Assembly (NCBI GenBank): GCA_964606895.1
Contig: CAZSHX010000009.1
Span: forward strand, 1 to 64,000
Length of the DNA stretch: 64,000 bases
Direction: 5' to 3'
Origin: CAZSHX01 sp964606895
Lineage (GTDB): Bacteria > Bacteroidota > Ignavibacteria > Kapaibacteriales > UBA2268
Below the pieces are notes generated by a model. The model worked only from the letters and a program-made list of their open reading frames with translations, was not told the DNA's origin and did not search any database. Below are positions 61,461 to 64,000 of this stretch, piece by piece. The first letter of the stretch is position 1. Every line of letters begins with the position of its first letter. A program made the translations under genes and the position numbers.

Positions 61461-64000
61461 TTAGAATCTAAACATTATACCGGCATAAACAGTTCTGGGA
61501 CGCATGAAATTGCCGCGGAACTGAGCTCTGTCCAGTAAGAAATTGGAATAGCTTGTCCATTTTTCTTCCTGAGTAACAGTACCGCTTTTGTCAAAATCTG
61601 CGGCTTCACTATAGAATCTGTTGCCGTAAGTGTCATATTGTTCTGATGATAATGTCTCTGCTCTGCCGAAGTTTGCTTCTTTGAAGTATGGAGTTAATCC
61701 AAAGTCAGAAACAGGTCTGCGGAAGCTCACACCGTCGTCAATAGGATCGCCGGTTCTTGCATTGTATCCGGTTACTCCGGTAAAGTTGAATAAATTCGAA
61801 ATCTGTGCAAAGAATTCTATCTGAGACATCTTTGCTCCATCGCCGAACCAGTCACTAAGTCTGAATGACTTTGAAAGTCTCAAATCGGTCGAAGTAAGTG
61901 ATGGCTGACGTTCTGAATGGAACTCGCCAATATCTGCTCCGGCAACATCCTGTCTTGTGTAGGGAGTACCGGTTTGATAGAATGTTGTGAAACTGATGTT
62001 TGCATTCTCAAGTATATTAATTCCTGCAAGCGATGGACCTTCGTTGTTGCCCCAGAAAAACATTAAGTTCATGTTAATACGGTGGCGTCTGTCCGAAGTT
62101 GTTGCAAATTCACCAAGAGGGAATGACTGTTTTCCTGTGTATGGGTCAACTGGTCTGAGATAGTTATCATAAACATCAGATGAAGTTCCGATTGCATAAG
62201 AAAGATTGTAGTTCAAGTCGAAAGAAATATGGTCAGCAGGATTTTTGCGGATTGTGAATTCCAAACCTCTTGCATTACCGTATTCAGCAACTGCATTCTG
62301 GTAGAACGGAGTTGGAACGGCGGGAACATATTTAATACCTACTTGATTGTACATATCTTTGTAATATGCAGTAACGTCGAAAGCAAATTCATCAGTAATC
62401 TGATTGCTGTATGCAATTTCATAAGTGTTGGTTCTCTGTGCTTCCATATTCGGGTCGCCCAAAGTTTGATTGCCTCTTAGCTGTTCGATTGAATAACCGT
62501 CATATAAGTATTGCATCTGAGGCATCTGGAAATAGAGACCGTAGTTGATTTTAATGTTTGAACGTTCAGTTATCGGATAAGCAATGTTGATTCTTGGGCT
62601 TATCTGCCATTTTGCATCAGTTGTTGCAAATCTGGACTGATCAGTTATACGGATAAATTCAGGTTTGTCCGTTACTCTGTATTTTGAATTTGGATTGAAA
62701 TAATCGAATCTCAAACCGGGAGTAATGATAATACCTTTATATTTGATTTGGTCCATCAAGTAGAATGAACCTCTCCAAGGTTGATAAGCTTTGCTTGTCA
62801 ACTGTTTTACAGCATCATTTTCTGCGTAGAGGTTTCCGCCCCATCTGTCTGAATAAACATCAAAGAATGGGTTTGAATCCCAAGGCAAGCTGTTAGAGTG
62901 TTTTTCCAATGTATAAAAGCGAAGTTCAAAACCTGTTTTAAACATGTGAGAAAACTGTCCGTCTTTGCTTAAGGTGTAATTACCGTCAGCCTGCCAGTAG
63001 TTACCGTATCTGAAGCTGAAGTTATCATCTCCATGATAATTAAATAAACCGGTTATACCGTAAGGATTTTGAGTTCCTGCAGTTGAGGAAGCTCCTTCGT
63101 AATAGCCGGTTAATGGGTTGACAACAGGGAAATCAGCTACCAAATACTTATCTTTTGACATCTGTTTTGGTTTAATAATCGGAGTGTATTGGTCAATAAC
63201 TTTATCAGTTTGTCCTTTTATCATTTCACCGCCTAAAACCTGCCATTGATCCTGAGGATACCAAACTTCGAAACCGGAAAAATATCCCGGGTCGTCATAA
63301 TTTTTTCTTTTAGCATCTTCGTCGTTGTTTGTAGTATTTGACAGTGTAAACTCATAAAAACTGTTTTGGTCAAGTGTATGATTTACTCTAACCATGTAAC
63401 TATTTACAACTTGATTTAAAACAGTCTGTTTTGCCATACTTTCAGGTATATTGGTAGTGTTAGGTTTGGTTAAACCATTAGCATACAAATTGTCCCAAAG
63501 GGAAGAAACCTGCCCGACATCTTTATTATATAACCATCCCCAACCGGAAATTTCATGGTTTGATAATCCCATGCTTCCGCCAACTGTTACAGATATATCT
63601 TTAGATACTGCAAATTTCATTCTTCCGGAAAGATTTTTAACCCAGGATTGATTGTTAGGATATCTTCCAAGATCATTTCCGGCAGGATCTTTAACATTCA
63701 GAGTATTATTTCTGTATTGATAATATCTGTCATAACCTGACAAATAAAATGTAGATCTGTCAAGATAAGGAATCGGACCGCCAAAACCAAAATCAACGTT
63801 ATGTTCATTCGGTCCGGCATATTTGAATCCGTCTTTCGAGGAATCATCAACTGCCTGCCAGCGATTTCCAATTCTTTCTAATTTTAACGGATACCCTTGT
63901 GAACCCCAAAGTGAGGGGACATCGGTTCTCCATCTTAAATTACCTTCGTATCTGTCGGTTCTTCCTGATTTGGCAACAGTATTAACAATACCGCCGCTTG
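61461..64000 (-). CDS. TonB-dependent receptor, N-terminus beyond window edge
   Basis: The frame stays open to the right edge, giving 846 codons. The first visible residues are the end of a plug domain (SGGIVNTVAKSGRTDRYEG). The barrel follows, with VGGSMGLSNHEISGWGWLYN, RFDYFNPNSKYRVTDKPEF, INYGLYFQMPQMQYLYDGYS and a C-terminal RTVYAGIMFRF ending in Phe. It resembles the large receptors with an N-terminal carboxypeptidase-regulatory-like domain found across FCB bacteria, but that part is not visible. Its stop overlaps an ATG of the next gene (TAATG). The substrate is unknown. Confidence 0.9.
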   Translation of the reverse strand, partial: SGGIVNTVAKSGRTDRYEGNLRWRTDVPSLWGSQGYPLKLERIGNRWQAVDDSSKDGFKYAGPNEHNVDFGFGGPIPYLDRSTFYLSGYDRYYQYRNNTLNVKDPAGNDLGRYPNNQSWVKNLSGRMKFAVSKDISVTVGGSMGLSNHEISGWGWLYNKDVGQVSSLWDNLYANGLTKPNTTNIPESMAKQTVLNQVVNSYMVRVNHTLDQNSFYEFTLSNTTNNDEDAKRKNYDDPGYFSGFEVWYPQDQWQVLGGEMIKGQTDKVIDQYTPIIKPKQMSKDKYLVADFPVVNPLTGYYEGASSTAGTQNPYGITGLFNYHGDDNFSFRYGNYWQADGNYTLSKDGQFSHMFKTGFELRFYTLEKHSNSLPWDSNPFFDVYSDRWGGNLYAENDAVKQLTSKAYQPWRGSFYLMDQIKYKGIIITPGLRFDYFNPNSKYRVTDKPEFIRITDQSRFATTDAKWQISPRINIAYPITERSNIKINYGLYFQMPQMQYLYDGYSIEQLRGNQTLGDPNMEAQRTNTYEIAYSNQITDEFAFDVTAYYKDMYNQVGIKYVPAVPTPFYQNAVAEYGNARGLEFTIRKNPADHISFDLNYNLSYAIGTSSDVYDNYLRPVDPYTGKQSFPLGEFATTSDRRHRINMNLMFFWGNNEGPSLAGINILENANISFTTFYQTGTPYTRQDVAGADIGEFHSERQPSLTSTDLRLSKSFRLSDWFGDGAKMSQIEFFAQISNLFNFTGVTGYNARTGDPIDDGVSFRRPVSDFGLTPYFKEANFGRAETLSSEQYDTYGNRFYSEAADFDKSGTVTQEEKWTSYSNFLLDRAQFRGNFMRPRTVYAGIMFRF

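Overview
The window looks like a chromosome segment of an AT-rich, Gram-negative bacterium of the Fibrobacteres-Chlorobi-Bacteroidetes (FCB) group, probably near Chlorobi, Ignavibacteria or Kapabacteria rather than classical Bacteroides. This is inferred from content. There are several secreted proteins with type IX secretion (T9SS) C-terminal domains, a PorV/PorQ-family outer-membrane protein, TonB-dependent receptors, and LptC and KdsA for lipopolysaccharide. Several promoters match the Bacteroidota pattern TTG...TAnnTTTG with a 17-23 nt spacer. Shine-Dalgarno-like AGGAG sites are also present before many genes. No tRNA, rRNA, CRISPR array, transposase or phage block was seen. Most genes are on the minus strand.

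Layout. 1-1080: a truncated Asp-box protein, a T9SS-domain remnant, three short perfect hairpins and a TACGTA cluster. 1.1-8.8 kb: anaerobic oxo-acid metabolism (KorAB, a dihydroorotate-dehydrogenase-like protein, NifJ). 9-18 kb: accessory region with a secreted TPR-CHAT protein, a pRiA4b ORF-3-like protein, a cysteine-repeat lipoprotein, a beta-helix T9SS cargo and a HigBA-type toxin-antitoxin pair. 17.4-25.7 kb: cell-surface and peptidoglycan functions (VanX-like dipeptidase, giant subtilisin-like protease, YD-like lipoprotein, MFS transporter, DUF1460 amidase). 26-31 kb: RRM RNA-binding protein with an operator-like palindrome at its promoter, a coiled-coil J-like protein, an AhpD-like protein, a BatA/VWA membrane protein and an HDOD protein.

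31.2-39 kb: the most unusual block. Two large proteins carry the nucleotide-binding (ATP-grasp) half of PEP synthase but lack its phosphohistidine and PEP domains. One begins with two receiver-like domains. They are translationally coupled or closely spaced with a VOC protein, a 113-residue unknown and DacB. 39-50.6 kb: housekeeping (MiaA, Pcm, PyrB, HU, PgsA, TpiA, LptC, KdsA, ComB, FtsK, MurA). 50.8-64 kb: an output-less response regulator, a BaiN-like flavoprotein, a TPP-riboswitch-controlled TonB receptor (probably for thiamin), and a triad of PorV/PorQ protein, very large secreted protein and TonB receptor that runs off the right edge.

Operons suggested by spacing and overlaps: nifJ-DHOD-like; korA-korB; subtilase-vanX-like; DUF1460-MFS; ahpD-like/J-like; dacB-unknown-VOC-receiver/ATP-grasp-ATP-grasp; pyrB-pcm-miaA; kdsA-lptC-tpiA-pgsA-PgpA-like; comB-ftsK; TonB receptor-giant secreted protein-PorV.
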